A stretch of DNA of 64,000 nt from the NCBI RefSeq assembly GCF_916619195.1, contig NZ_CAKAKL010000002.1, positions 1,428,001 through 1,492,000 on the forward strand, read 5' to 3'. Within the stretch, counting starts at the first letter, position 1. Each line of letters opens with the position of its first letter. The notes beneath the pieces are model-generated. The model had not been told where the DNA came from. It worked only from the letters and a program-made list of their open reading frames with translations, and ran no database searches. The DNA comes from Inquilinus sp. Marseille-Q2685. GTDB lineage: Bacteria; Pseudomonadota; Alphaproteobacteria; DSM-16000; Inquilinaceae. Below are positions 37,194 through 45,966 of the stretch, piece after piece. Made by a program: the position numbers and the translations under genes.

Positions 37194-38489
37194 GTCACTG
37201 AAGCGCGAGAAGCGGAAATCCTTCGGGTCGACGATCGGGCGGGCGCCGGTCGCGAGATCCGCGGCCAGATGGCCGGCGCCGGGACCGATGCCGAAGCCAT
37301 GGCCGGAGAACCCGGTCGCCACGACCAGGCCCGGCACCTCCTCGACCGTCGAGATCACCGGCACGGCGTCGGGCGTGACGTCGATCAGCCCGGCCCATTC
37401 CTGCACCACCTTGGCCCCGGCGAAGGCCGGGAACTGCTTCGCCAGGTCGGCCATGGCCCGGCGGTTGGCCTGGCGATCGGGCTCCGGGTCCAGCACCCGC
37501 ACCTTCTCATAGGGCGAGGGCTGGTCCAGCGGCACCGGCGCCGCCTCGCGCCATTCCTGCAGGAAACGGTCGTCGAGCCGGATCTTCAGCGACGACCATT
37601 CCATGCGCAGCGCCGGCAGGAAGTCGCTGAAGAAACGGAAGCTGTCCGGCACCAGCGGGGCGATGTTGGAGTTGCCGTTGGCGATGGTGTAGCCGCCGTC
37701 GATGCGCTTGCGCAGCGCAAACTCCTTCGACCACATCGCCGTCTCCGGCGCGCCCTCCAGCGGCGCTGTCCGCTGCACGCTGGCCCGGACCTTGAGCTGC
37801 GGCAGCCGGAGGCCCAGGTCCTTGAGGAAGCGGCGAGACCAGGCGCCGCCGGCCACGATCACCGTGTCGCAGGCGATGCGGCCGCGCTCGGTGACCACGC
37901 CGGCGATGCGCCCGCCGGCCCGCTCGACGCCGCGGACGGCGCAGTCGGTCAGGATGGCAGCGCCGGCCCGGCGTGCGGCGCGGGCGATGGCGGGGGCGGC
38001 GCGCTGCGGCTCCGCCCGTCCGTCGGAGGCGGAGTACAGCGCCGCCTTCCAGCGGCCGCCAGCGCCAGGCATCAGCCGGTCGAACTCGGCCGGGGTGATC
38101 AGCCGCGCGTCGAGCTGGTAGGGCCGCGCATGCTCCAGCCAGGCCTCGTACTCCGCGATCTCCTGGTCGCTCTCGACCGCGAACAGGATGCCGCTCTGGC
38201 GAAAGCCGGTCTCGGCCTCCACCGTCTGGTTCATGCTCTCCCACAGCCGCATGCTCTCGATGATCAGCGGGATCTCCCGCGGATCACGCCGGGTCTTGCG
38301 GCACCAGCCCCAGTTGCGGCTGGACTGCTCGCCGGCGATGTGGCCCTTCTCGCACAGCGCCACCGAGACGCCGCGCCGCGCCAGGGCCAGGGCGGCGCTG
38401 GTGCCGATGATTCCGCCGCCGACGATGACCACGTCGGCCCGCTGCGGCAGCACGGCATCGGGCTCGACGCTCTCGACCTGCGGGCCCAT
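37161..38489 (-). CDS. FAD-dependent oxidoreductase, DAO family
   Basis: A 442-residue flavoprotein of the D-amino-acid oxidase/glycine oxidase/sarcosine oxidase-like superfamily. The dinucleotide-binding motif is VVIVGGGIIGTSAALALARR (20-39), followed by GEQSSRNWGWCRKTRRDP, a hallmark of a subfamily often found beside peptide or polyamine ABC importers. WAGLIDVTPDAVPVI and ATGFSGHGFGIGPGAGHLAA close the FAD fold. The last dozen residues (DGSRPRPMAGV) come from a repeat and are probably not conserved. ATG 38489 overlaps the SDR stop by one base; a GTG one codon upstream is also possible. It probably oxidises the imported amine or amino-acid derivative. Confidence 0.88.
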   Translation of the reverse strand: MGPQVESVEPDAVLPQRADVVIVGGGIIGTSAALALARRGVSVALCEKGHIAGEQSSRNWGWCRKTRRDPREIPLIIESMRLWESMNQTVEAETGFRQSGILFAVESDQEIAEYEAWLEHARPYQLDARLITPAEFDRLMPGAGGRWKAALYSASDGRAEPQRAAPAIARAARRAGAAILTDCAVRGVERAGGRIAGVVTERGRIACDTVIVAGGAWSRRFLKDLGLRLPQLKVRASVQRTAPLEGAPETAMWSKEFALRKRIDGGYTIANGNSNIAPLVPDSFRFFSDFLPALRMEWSSLKIRLDDRFLQEWREAAPVPLDQPSPYEKVRVLDPEPDRQANRRAMADLAKQFPAFAGAKVVQEWAGLIDVTPDAVPVISTVEEVPGLVVATGFSGHGFGIGPGAGHLAADLATGARPIVDPKDFRFSRFSDGSRPRPMAGV

Positions 38490-39196
38490 CACCAGCTCTC
38501 CTCAAGCGTCGAATTGATCGGGATCTCGGCGATGCTCGCCGTGTCCGGCAGGTCCAGCAGGAAGGCGACGATGCGCGCCACATCCCGCGGCTGGGTCAGG
38601 CTTTCGGCCGGCCGGCTGGTCAGCCCCGCGGCCATGTCGGTGGCGACGAAGCCGGGGCAGATCGCGGTGGCGCGCACGCCCTCGTCCCAGCCGGCATGGC
38701 GGATGGCATGGGTCAGCGCCAGCGCCGCGAACTTGCTGACGGCGTAGAGGCCGGAGGTCGCCGACTTCACCCGCTTGCCCGACAGCGAGGCGATGGTGAC
38801 GACGCGGCCATGGCCCGAGGCGACGAGATGCGGCCAGGCGGCCCGCACCAGCCGCAGCGGCGACTTGACGTTGACCTGGATCAGGTCGTCGAGGTCGGCA
38901 TCGTCGGCCGCGATCACCGTCTTCGGGATCATGATGCCGGCATTGGCGATGACGGCGTCGATCCGGCCGAACCGCTCGGCCGTGGCCTCGGCCCAGAGCC
39001 GCTCGGAGTCCGGGTCGCGGGCGTCGAAGCGATGGACCAGGGCGTCGGCGCCGTCGGGCGGGGTCAGGGACGCCGGGTCGCGGGCGCCGAGGCTGAGCCG
39101 CCATCCGGCGCGGGCCAAAGCTGTCGCGATCTCGGCGCCAATGCCGCGTCTGGCACCGGAGATCATGGCGACGCGGGCGATCGTTTCAGACGGCAT
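38489..39196 (-). CDS. SDR family oxidoreductase
   Basis: A 235-residue short-chain dehydrogenase. SGARRGIG (13-20), IANAGIM and YAVSKFAA are the cofactor and catalytic motifs; it ends EIPINSTLEESW. The ATG at 39196 is preceded by GGAGGG with good spacing; a TTG at 39214 is less likely. It is first in the operon with the DAO-family protein and the dpp-type transporter, so it may act on the keto or aldehyde product of the flavoprotein. Confidence 0.87.
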   Translation of the reverse strand: MPSETIARVAMISGARRGIGAEIATALARAGWRLSLGARDPASLTPPDGADALVHRFDARDPDSERLWAEATAERFGRIDAVIANAGIMIPKTVIAADDADLDDLIQVNVKSPLRLVRAAWPHLVASGHGRVVTIASLSGKRVKSATSGLYAVSKFAALALTHAIRHAGWDEGVRATAICPGFVATDMAAGLTSRPAESLTQPRDVARIVAFLLDLPDTASIAEIPINSTLEESW

Positions 39197-39257
39197 GGCG
39201 GTGCCCTCCGTCAACGCCTGCTGTCAGACGCCCGCATCTCTCAGCCAAAGCCAAACG

Positions 39258-39421
39258 AGTCCCCCCTCTCCTCGCGGGAGGGGATAGAGGGGGTTTTCGC
39301 AGCGAGCGCCGGCCCAGACCACCGGCAGGGGTCCTGGGTGGAGAGGCCGGCTCCATGCGCATTCGCGCGCGGACGCGCGCAGCCCCCCCCCTACCCCCCT
39401 CCCGCGAGGGAAGGGGGGACT
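39258..39421. repeat. GC-rich inverted repeat between SDR and MarR genes
   Basis: The left arm at 39258-39283 (AGTCCCCCCTCTCC...) pairs with the right arm at 39396-39421 (...GAAGGGGGGACT) over 26 bases with two mismatches. It is similar in composition to the elements at 11811 and 14118. It occupies the space between the MarR gene and the leftward operon, where it could terminate MarR transcription. Confidence 0.75.
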
Positions 39422-39444
39422 AAAAGGAAGACGATCCGGCCCGC

Positions 39445-39993
39445 TCACTCCACCACCGGGGCCTGCTCGACATAACCAACATAGACCTTGCGCAGGATCC
39501 CCAGCAGATCCGCCTGCTCCCCCGCGCTCAGCATCGAGAAGAACTCGGCGGATTGCCGGCGGGCGACGGCGCGCCCCTGCTCGGCCGGGCGGCGGCCCTT
39601 GCCGGTCAGGTACAGCTCGCGCGCCCGCCGCTCCTCCGGCGAGATCTTCTGCTCGATCAGCCCGGCCTGCTGCAGCTGGTCGAGCAGCCGGCCCATGGCC
39701 GAGCGGTCCTTGAGGATGAAATGCGCCAGCACCGAAGGCCGGATGCCGGGATTGCGGCCGACCAGCAGCAGCGTCGAGATCTTGCCGGTGCCGCCGGCCA
39801 CCTCCAGCGCCTCCATCTGCTCGTCCAGGTCGCGGCTGACCAGCAGGTTGACCGTGCGGACGTAGAAGCTGAGCAGGTCGGTGAAGATGTCGAAGTCGAT
39901 CTCCGAGAAGTCGATCGTCTTCGGGATCTGCGGATTGCTCCGCGGGCGGGCGCGGCGGGTGCGCCCGCTGCGCCCATCGCTCATGGCGGGCAT
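39445..39993 (-). CDS. MarR family transcriptional regulator
   Basis: A 182-residue MarR-type winged-helix protein with a basic N-terminal tail. The DNA-binding region is NPGIRPSVLAHFILKDRSAM then GRLLDQLQQAGLIEQKISPE, with the wing at ERRARELYLTGKG. It is transcribed leftward, 48 bases after the FAD oxidoreductase gene and before the SDR operon, so it may regulate either. The ATG at 39993 follows AAGGAC; a second ATG at 39984 is possible. Confidence 0.88.
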   Translation of the reverse strand: MPAMSDGRSGRTRRARPRSNPQIPKTIDFSEIDFDIFTDLLSFYVRTVNLLVSRDLDEQMEALEVAGGTGKISTLLLVGRNPGIRPSVLAHFILKDRSAMGRLLDQLQQAGLIEQKISPEERRARELYLTGKGRRPAEQGRAVARRQSAEFFSMLSAGEQADLLGILRKVYVGYVEQAPVVE

Positions 39994-40041
39994 AGCCGTC
40001 CTTGGTTTCGGTGGGTTGGGTCAACGGACAGGTCCACATGG

Positions 40042-41358
40042 TCAGAAGGGCGGCGGGTCGAGGCCGTCGCGCCGGGCCGCACGCTGGTCGCGGATCCGCG
40101 ACCAGGCCAGCATGACGCGCGGCATGAAGCGCATGTAGACGGGCGCGCGCTGCAGCGTCTCGACCGGCAGCGCGAGGTCCTGCGGCGGCGTTCCCGTGGC
40201 CCACTCCGCCAGCACCGTGCCCATCATCGTGCCGGTCGGCACGCCGCGGCCGGAATAGCCGAGCGAGGCGACGATGCCGGGCGCCAGGCCGTAGAGCCGC
40301 GGGAAGGTGCGCGGCTGCATGTCGAGCGCGCCGGTCCAGCTGTACTGGAACTCGATGTCGCCAAGCTGCGGCAGCAGCCATTGCAGCTTCCGCCGCATCA
40401 GGTCGTGGGTATAGGCCGGATCGCGGCCGCGCCGTCCCTCGACGAAAAGCGAGGTCACCAGCCGCCCGTCCTTGTCGTATTTCCAGATCGAGATGTCGCG
40501 CCGGCTGTCGACCACGGTGTTGTTGTCCGGCGCGATCGTCCGGCGGACGTTGTCGCCGAGCGGCTGGGTGGCCAGCACGGCGACGCCGAGGCGGGCGAAG
40601 CTCTGCTCCAGCCCCGGCCAGAATCCGTCGGTGTAGGCGCCGGTGCCGCACACAACCTTGTCGGCGACGACGGATCCCGTCGGCGTCTCCACCCGCCAGC
40701 GCCCGCCCTGCGGCCGGATCGCGGTGACCGGCGAGCGGGTGAAGATCTGCGCGCCGCGCGACATGGCCGCCCGCGCCAGGCCGCGGGCGTAGCCGAGCGG
40801 GTTGAGATGTCCGCCCTCCGGATGGAACCAGCCGCCGCAGAAGCGCGGCGACCCGGTCAGGTATTGGGCCTCGTCGCGGCCGAGCATCCGGGTGGCCTTG
40901 CCGACCGCCGCATAGTCGCGGCAGCGCTGCTCCAGCTTCGCCAGGGCCGGGCTGGCATGGGCCGCGTGGATGTAGCCGGTCTGCACCGCCTCGCACTCGA
41001 TGCCGTAGCGGCGGATGATGTCGAAGACCAGGTTGGCGGCGTTGGTCTGCCGCTCGATCAGCCGCGACGCGAAGGGCTCGCCCAGGATCCGCCGGATGGT
41101 CGGGATCTCATGGACATGGAAGGTCGGGGTGCAGTGGCCGGCGTTGCGGCCCGACCCGCCATGGCCGATCTGCTGCGCCTCCAGCACCACCGCGCCGATT
41201 CCGCGCTCGCCAAGATGCAGCGCGGTGGACAGGCCGGTGTAGCCGGCCCCGATCACGCAGACCGGCGCGTCGACCGTGCCGTCCAGCGCCGTCGTCTCCG
41301 GCGCCGGGGCCGCCGTGGCGTACCACAGCGACGGTTCGAGCGGCGTCTTATGTATCAT
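40042..41358 (-). CDS. FAD-dependent oxidoreductase (gamma-glutamylputrescine oxidase/DAO-like)
   Basis: A 438-residue flavoprotein. VCVIGAGYTGLSTALHLGER (33-52) binds FAD, and GHGGSGRNAGHCTPTFH is the PuuB-type second motif. The C-terminal YSWTGALDMQPRTFPRLYGL and GYSGRGVPTGTMMGTVLAEW are typical of this oxidase group. ATG 41358 is supported by GAGGAGGAC directly upstream. It probably oxidises an amine or N-substituted amino acid. It is transcribed toward the MarR gene. The 5' side is AT-rich (41359-41530), likely promoter DNA. Confidence 0.87.
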   Translation of the reverse strand: MIHKTPLEPSLWYATAAPAPETTALDGTVDAPVCVIGAGYTGLSTALHLGERGIGAVVLEAQQIGHGGSGRNAGHCTPTFHVHEIPTIRRILGEPFASRLIERQTNAANLVFDIIRRYGIECEAVQTGYIHAAHASPALAKLEQRCRDYAAVGKATRMLGRDEAQYLTGSPRFCGGWFHPEGGHLNPLGYARGLARAAMSRGAQIFTRSPVTAIRPQGGRWRVETPTGSVVADKVVCGTGAYTDGFWPGLEQSFARLGVAVLATQPLGDNVRRTIAPDNNTVVDSRRDISIWKYDKDGRLVTSLFVEGRRGRDPAYTHDLMRRKLQWLLPQLGDIEFQYSWTGALDMQPRTFPRLYGLAPGIVASLGYSGRGVPTGTMMGTVLAEWATGTPPQDLALPVETLQRAPVYMRFMPRVMLAWSRIRDQRAARRDGLDPPPF

Positions 41359-41525
41359 GTCCTCCTCATCCCGGAAGAACTGACACAATTCCGATGAAAG
41401 AACGCCGAATGCCTATCACAGGCACATCTTGCCTTCTTTTTCATCAGCCGGTGATCAGACAGTACGCGATCGAATGTTCGTAGCCGGACATCGATCCGGA
41501 CTTTCGACCATTTCTTGGGAACTGA

Positions 41526-41771
41526 GATTATGATTGTGATCGTCCATTATGGACGGAGTCAAGCGTCATCTGTTGGTCCGGCAAGATCGACGGCGGCTGG
41601 GTGACGCTGCGGTCCCGGCGCGCGGCGGCGCCCGGCATCGCCGTGCAGCCCTTCACGCCGCGCATCCCGGTCTCGACCGGCCTGATCGTGCCGAGGCGCC
41701 GGCCGCTGTCGCTGGCGGCGCAGGCCTTCCTCGCGGCACTGCAGGACGCGCTCGCGGCCCCGCCGCTGTAG
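41526..41771 (+). pseudogene. Remnant of a LysR-type regulator (C-terminus only)
   Basis: An open frame without a usable start encodes, from about 41577, the stretch SGKIDGGWVTLRSRRAA, then PGIAVQPFTPRIPVSTGLIV and RRRPLSLAAQAFLAALQDAL before a TAG at 41769-41771. This matches the end of LysR effector domains (exposed strand, then RPLSPAAQAFLDAL). The helix-turn-helix and most of the effector domain are absent, and upstream DNA is AT-rich non-coding. It is probably the stump of a deleted regulator that once accompanied the flanking nucleoside-hydrolase or oxidoreductase gene. It ends 2 bases before the convergent hydrolase stop. Confidence 0.55.
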
Positions 41772-41773
41772 CC

Positions 41774-42712
41774 TCAGCCGAGCCGGGTCAGGCGCTCCAG
41801 CATCCGTCCGTAGAAGACCGGCGCGTCGCATCCGGTCAGCCACAGGGCGTTGGCCGGGCGGCCGGAGATGCCCCACCAGTCGACCACGGTCATGCCGAGG
41901 GTCAGCGGCGACGCCGTCTCGATCTCGACATTGCAGTTCCGGCCGCCGAACAGCTCCGGCCAGAGCAGATAGCCGACCGCCAGCGCGTCGTGCAGCGGCC
42001 GGGTGGCGGTGCCGTATTTCTCGTTCCCGAAGCGCTGGAAGAACCGCATCATCCCGGCGCCGGCGGCACCGATGCGGGTGCCAAGCCCTTCGAGGTCGGT
42101 GATCCAGCTCTCCGGCGTCGGCGCCGCATAGGTGCAGTCGATCGGCACGGCCACGAGGTCGATGCCGGCGCCGAACACGATCGCGGCGGCATCCGGGTCG
42201 ACCAGGATGTTGAACTCCGCCGCCGGGGACATGTTGCCGCCCTGGAAGAAGCCGCCCCCCATCAGCACGATCCGACGGATCTTGCGGGCGACCGTCGGGC
42301 TGCGGCGCAAGGCCATGGCGATGTTGGTCAGGGGCCCGACCGGCACCAGCGTGGTCGCGCCGTCCGGCCGGCTCAGCAGCGTCTCGACCATCCAGTCGAC
42401 CGCATGGCCGGGCTCCGGCGGCCGCGCCGGGGCCGGGAAGTCCCAGCCGTCCAGGCCGGACTTGCCGTGCACCTCCTCGGCGAAGCGGGCGGGGCGCAGT
42501 AGCGGCCGCTCGCAGCCCGCCCGCACCGGGACCTCCGGCCGGCCCGCCAGTTCCACCACCCGCCGGGCATTCGCGGCGGTGACGGCGACGGGGACGTTGC
42601 CGGCGACCGTGGTGAGGCCGAGCACCTCGAGCTCCGGCGACGCCAGCGCCAGCAGGATGGCGAAGGCGTCGTCCTGCCCCGGATCGGTGTCGATGATGAT
42701 GGCTTCGGTCAA
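41774..42712 (-). CDS. Nucleoside hydrolase (inosine-uridine preferring family)
   Basis: A 312-residue N-ribohydrolase that splits nucleosides into base and ribose. The calcium-binding cluster DTDPGQDDA (8-16) is intact; VPVGPLTNIAMALRR, MGGGFFQGGNMSPAAEFNIL and VDPDAAAIVF complete the active site. It is divergent from a 2OG oxygenase/ABC/GntR operon, with a tandem operator between, and so probably belongs to the same regulon. Substrate could be an ordinary or modified nucleoside. Confidence 0.92.
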   Translation of the reverse strand: MTEAIIIDTDPGQDDAFAILLALASPELEVLGLTTVAGNVPVAVTAANARRVVELAGRPEVPVRAGCERPLLRPARFAEEVHGKSGLDGWDFPAPARPPEPGHAVDWMVETLLSRPDGATTLVPVGPLTNIAMALRRSPTVARKIRRIVLMGGGFFQGGNMSPAAEFNILVDPDAAAIVFGAGIDLVAVPIDCTYAAPTPESWITDLEGLGTRIGAAGAGMMRFFQRFGNEKYGTATRPLHDALAVGYLLWPELFGGRNCNVEIETASPLTLGMTVVDWWGISGRPANALWLTGCDAPVFYGRMLERLTRLG

Positions 42713-42761
42713 ACCCGCCTCCCTGCCGGCCTGGAAGCGGCCGGTCCTGTTGGTCAGAAAA

Positions 42762-42790
42762 CTGTATACAGAACTGAGTTTCTGTATACA
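42762..42790. promoter_or_regulatory. Tandem GntR/FadR-type operators
   Basis: CTGTATACAG (42762-42771) is a perfect palindrome and CTGTATACA recurs at 42782-42790, exactly 20 bases downstream, so both sites face the same side of the helix. TGTATACA fits the TNGTNNNACNA consensus of FadR-subfamily GntR proteins. The sites lie 50 bases from the nucleoside-hydrolase start and 26 bases from the oxygenase start. The GntR protein at 47621 is the likely ligand. Confidence 0.75.
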
Positions 42791-42816
42791 AATATCCGAA
42801 ACAGGGGAGCTTGCGC

Positions 42817-43791
42817 ATGGGTCGGGGAGAATTCTCGAACATCCCGGTGCTCGACGTGTCGCCGCTGCGCGGCGGCAGGCCGGAGGACCGTGCCGGCACG
42901 GTGGCGGAGCTGCGCCGGACGCTGGAGACGATCGGCTTCGTCTATCTCGCCGATCACGGCGTGCCGGCGGAGCTGGGCGACCGGCTGCACCGCCTGTCGG
43001 TGCGGTTCCACGACCTGCCGGCCGAGGCCAAGCTGCGCATCCGCATGAACGACGCGCATCGCGGCTACATGCCGTTCAGCACCTCGACCATCGTCACCTC
43101 CTCCGTCGCCAACGTCACCAAGCCGAACCAGAGCGAATCCCTGATGGTGATGCACGACCTGGCCGAGGACGACCCGGCGCTGGGCGAGCCGCTGCAGGGC
43201 CCGAACCAGTGGCCGGCGGAGATCCCGGAGCTGCGTCAGGCGGCACTCGACTACATGCGGGCGATGTCGGCGCTGGGCCGCGACATGGCGGTCGCCATCG
43301 CCGAGGCGCTGGGCCTGCCGCCGACCTATTTCCTGCCGCATTTCGACCGCCCCACCCTCTTCCTCCGCCTCCTCCACTATCCGGAGCAGCGGCGCGAGGA
43401 AGGGCTGTTCGGGTCGGCCCCGCACACCGATTACGGCTTCATCACCCTGCTGGCGCAGGACTCCGTGGGCGGGCTCGAGGTCCGCAACCGCGCCGGCGAG
43501 TGGATCCCGGCGCCGCCGATCCCGGACACCTTCGTCATGAATGTCGGCGACATCCTGGCGCGCTGGTCGAACGACCGCTTCGCCTCGACCCCGCACCGGG
43601 TGCTGAACCTGAGCGGCCGCGAGCGCTATTCGCAGCCCTTCTTCTACGACCCGTCGATGGACACGGTGGTCGATTGTCCCGCCGCCATCCTGGCTCCGGG
43701 CGAAGCGCCGCGCCACCCGCCGGTGCGCTACGGCGACTATCTGCTCGATCGGCTGAACAAGAACTACGAGTACCGCAAGAAGGCGTCCTGA
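42817..43791 (+). CDS. 2-oxoglutarate/Fe(II)-dependent oxygenase, isopenicillin-N-synthase-like
   Basis: A 324-residue oxygenase. The iron triad is His203-x-Asp205 (PHTDYGF) and His260 (TPHRVLN), and the 2OG-binding Arg is about 270 (RERYSQPFF). The N-terminal IPVLDVSPLRGG and IGFVYLADHGVP are the DIOX_N domain. ATG 42817 follows GGGGAG with 8 bases of spacing. The same family includes fungal thymine 7-hydroxylase and pyrimidine-nucleoside hydroxylases, so location between a nucleoside hydrolase and an importer suggests hydroxylation of a base or nucleoside. That function is inference; no true penicillin genes are present. Confidence 0.88.
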   Translation: MGRGEFSNIPVLDVSPLRGGRPEDRAGTVAELRRTLETIGFVYLADHGVPAELGDRLHRLSVRFHDLPAEAKLRIRMNDAHRGYMPFSTSTIVTSSVANVTKPNQSESLMVMHDLAEDDPALGEPLQGPNQWPAEIPELRQAALDYMRAMSALGRDMAVAIAEALGLPPTYFLPHFDRPTLFLRLLHYPEQRREEGLFGSAPHTDYGFITLLAQDSVGGLEVRNRAGEWIPAPPIPDTFVMNVGDILARWSNDRFASTPHRVLNLSGRERYSQPFFYDPSMDTVVDCPAAILAPGEAPRHPPVRYGDYLLDRLNKNYEYRKKAS

Positions 43792-43870
43792 GAACGCCAA
43801 GGAACCCGGCAGAGGTTCCACGGGGAGACGCCGCCCAGGTCGGCGGTCCACAAACAGCGGAGACAAGGAC

Positions 43871-44908
43871 ATGCAGCCCACTCGACGGCAGGTTGTCATG
43901 GCATGCGCGGCCCTGATGGGCCCGGCCATGCTGCGCGTCCCGGCCCTGGCGGCCGCGGCGCAGGAGCTGGTCATCACCACCTATGGCGGGGTCTGGGAGG
44001 CGTTCTGGCGCAACAGCCTGGTGCCCGCCTTCGAGACCGCGACCGGCGCCAAGACGAAGCTCGACATCGGCTTCGGCCGCACCTTCACCTCGACCCTGCG
44101 CGCGGCCGGCAAGGACCACCCGCCCTATTCCATGGTGATGATGAACGAGATCTTCGCCTCGCTGCTGCGCAAGGAGGGCTACTTCGAGAAGTTCGACCTC
44201 TCGCTGGTGCCGCACTACAAGGACCTGTACCCGATCGCCCAGACCGGCGACGGCTGGGCCGCGGTCGGCATGATCTCGCCGCTCGGCCTCGGCTACCGTA
44301 CCGACCTGGTGCAGACCCCGCCGAAATCCTGGAAGGACCTGTGGGACAACCCGGAGTTCCAGGGCCGCATCGGCCTCTACAACATCGTCAACTCCGCCGG
44401 CAAGGCGATGGTGATGCTGACCGGCAAGCTGTTCGGCAGCGGCCCGCAGGACCTGGACAAGGCCTATGAGAAGCTGGGCGAGCTGGCGCCCGTGCTGCAG
44501 ACCGACTTCAACATGTCGACCCTGATGTCGACCGGGGAGATCGTGGTCGCGCCCTATGATTTCGGCGAGATCGCCCGGCTGAAGCACCAGGGCCTGCCGG
44601 TCGAGTGCATCGTGCCGGAGGAAGGCCTGCTGATGTGGGACCAGACCTTCAGCATCTGCGCCAACGCCCCGGCGCGCGAGCTGGCCTACAAGTATATCGA
44701 CTTCATCCTGTCACCCGAGACGCAGCTGATGCTGGCGCGGGAGTTCTTCGTCTCCCCGGTCAACCGCACGGTCGAGGTGCCGGAGGATCTGCGCGCCGAT
44801 GTCCCGGTCTACGGCGAGCAGATGGGCAGGATCCTCGCCTGGGACTGGGACTGGGTGAACGCCAATGCCACCGAGATGACGGAACGCTGGAACCGGACCT
44901 TCCAGTGA
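43871..44908 (+). CDS. ABC transporter substrate-binding protein (polyamine-type, PotD-like)
   Basis: A 345-residue periplasmic protein of the SBP_bac_6/8 class. The N-terminus (PTRRQVVMACAALMGPAML, cleavage after ALAAAA) resembles a short twin-arginine signal. Mature sequence begins QELVITTYGGVWEAFWR, as in PotD-like proteins, and ends with the cluster's common SPVNRTVEVPEDL motif. A 79-base gap with a small GGAACC/GGTTCC hairpin separates it from the oxygenase gene. The stop overlaps the ATPase start (GTGA). Confidence 0.9.
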   Translation: MQPTRRQVVMACAALMGPAMLRVPALAAAAQELVITTYGGVWEAFWRNSLVPAFETATGAKTKLDIGFGRTFTSTLRAAGKDHPPYSMVMMNEIFASLLRKEGYFEKFDLSLVPHYKDLYPIAQTGDGWAAVGMISPLGLGYRTDLVQTPPKSWKDLWDNPEFQGRIGLYNIVNSAGKAMVMLTGKLFGSGPQDLDKAYEKLGELAPVLQTDFNMSTLMSTGEIVVAPYDFGEIARLKHQGLPVECIVPEEGLLMWDQTFSICANAPARELAYKYIDFILSPETQLMLAREFFVSPVNRTVEVPEDLRADVPVYGEQMGRILAWDWDWVNANATEMTERWNRTFQ

Positions 44909-45966
44909 CCGAGGTCGTCATTTCAGAGCTGACCCGCAGCTTCGGCGCCGCCCGGGCGGTCGACCGGCTGTCGCTGTCGATCGACAGCGGCGAGTTCGTC
45001 TCGCTGCTGGGCCCGTCGGGCTGCGGCAAGACCACCACGCTGAAGCTGATCGCGGGATTCGAGGAGGCCGAGCACGGCAGCATCGCCTTCGACGGGCGCG
45101 ACGTCTCGGCCTTGCCGCCGGAGCGGCGGGACATCGGCATGGTGTTCCAGTCCTACGCCCTCTTCCCGCACATGACCGTGGCCCGGAACCTGGCCTTCGG
45201 GCTGGAGATGCGGAAGGTCGGCCGGGCCGAGACCGCAACCCGCGTCGCCCGGGTGCTGGAGATGGTGCAGCTGCGCGGGATGGAGGAGCGCTACCCACGC
45301 GAGCTGAGCGGCGGCCAGCAGCAGCGCGTCGCCCTGGCCCGGGCGCTGGTGATCGAGCCGAGCATCCTGCTGCTGGACGAGCCGCTGGCCAATCTCGACG
45401 CCCGGCTGCGCGACGAGATGCGGGTGTTCATCCGCGACCTGCAGCGGCGGGTCGGCATCACCACCATCTACGTCACCCACGACCAGGCCGAGGCGATGAC
45501 GATGTCCGACCGCGTCGTGGTGATGTTCGGCGGCCGCATCGTCCAGGCCGGCGCGCCCGAGGCGATCTACGAGCGGCCGGCCGATGCCAGGGTCGCCAGC
45601 TTCGTCGGCCAGGCCAACCTGCTGCCCGGCATCGTCGTGGCCAACGGATCCGACGCCAAGATCCGCACGGTGTTCGGCGACTGCGCGGCCGACGGGCTGA
45701 ACGGCGCGGCGCCGGGCACCCCGGTCAAGGCGCTGCTGCGGCCGGAGGCGGTCACCCTCGCCCCCGTCGGCATCGGCACGACGGCGACGGAGGGCGTCAT
45801 CGAGGGCCGCTATTATCTGGGCAACATGGTCAACTACCGCATCCGCCTGCCCGACGGCAGCGGCGTGGAGGCCCACAGCCTGACCCAGACCCGCTTCGCC
45901 GAGGGGCAGCGCGTGGCGGTGCGGCCACCCGCCGCCCCGCTCTGGGTCGTCCCGGAGACACCATGA
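44905..45966 (+). CDS. ABC transporter ATP-binding protein (PotA-like)
   Basis: A 353-residue ATPase. Walker A GPSGCGKTT (36-44), Q-loop FQSYALFPHMTV, signature LSGGQQQRVALARAL, Walker B ILLLDEPLANLDA, switch THDQAEAM, then a C-terminal TOBE domain (KALLRPEAVTL onward). The GTG start overlaps the binding-protein stop, and its own stop overlaps the first permease start, so all four transporter genes are translationally coupled. Confidence 0.93.
   Translation: MTEVVISELTRSFGAARAVDRLSLSIDSGEFVSLLGPSGCGKTTTLKLIAGFEEAEHGSIAFDGRDVSALPPERRDIGMVFQSYALFPHMTVARNLAFGLEMRKVGRAETATRVARVLEMVQLRGMEERYPRELSGGQQQRVALARALVIEPSILLLDEPLANLDARLRDEMRVFIRDLQRRVGITTIYVTHDQAEAMTMSDRVVVMFGGRIVQAGAPEAIYERPADARVASFVGQANLLPGIVVANGSDAKIRTVFGDCAADGLNGAAPGTPVKALLRPEAVTLAPVGIGTTATEGVIEGRYYLGNMVNYRIRLPDGSGVEAHSLTQTRFAEGQRVAVRPPAAPLWVVPETP

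Noticed and set aside
42817-43791. Isopenicillin N synthase and a beta-lactam cluster
   Set aside because: Only the generic 2OG oxygenase fold is present; no ACV synthetase, acyltransferase or cephalosporin genes are nearby, and the context is nucleoside uptake.
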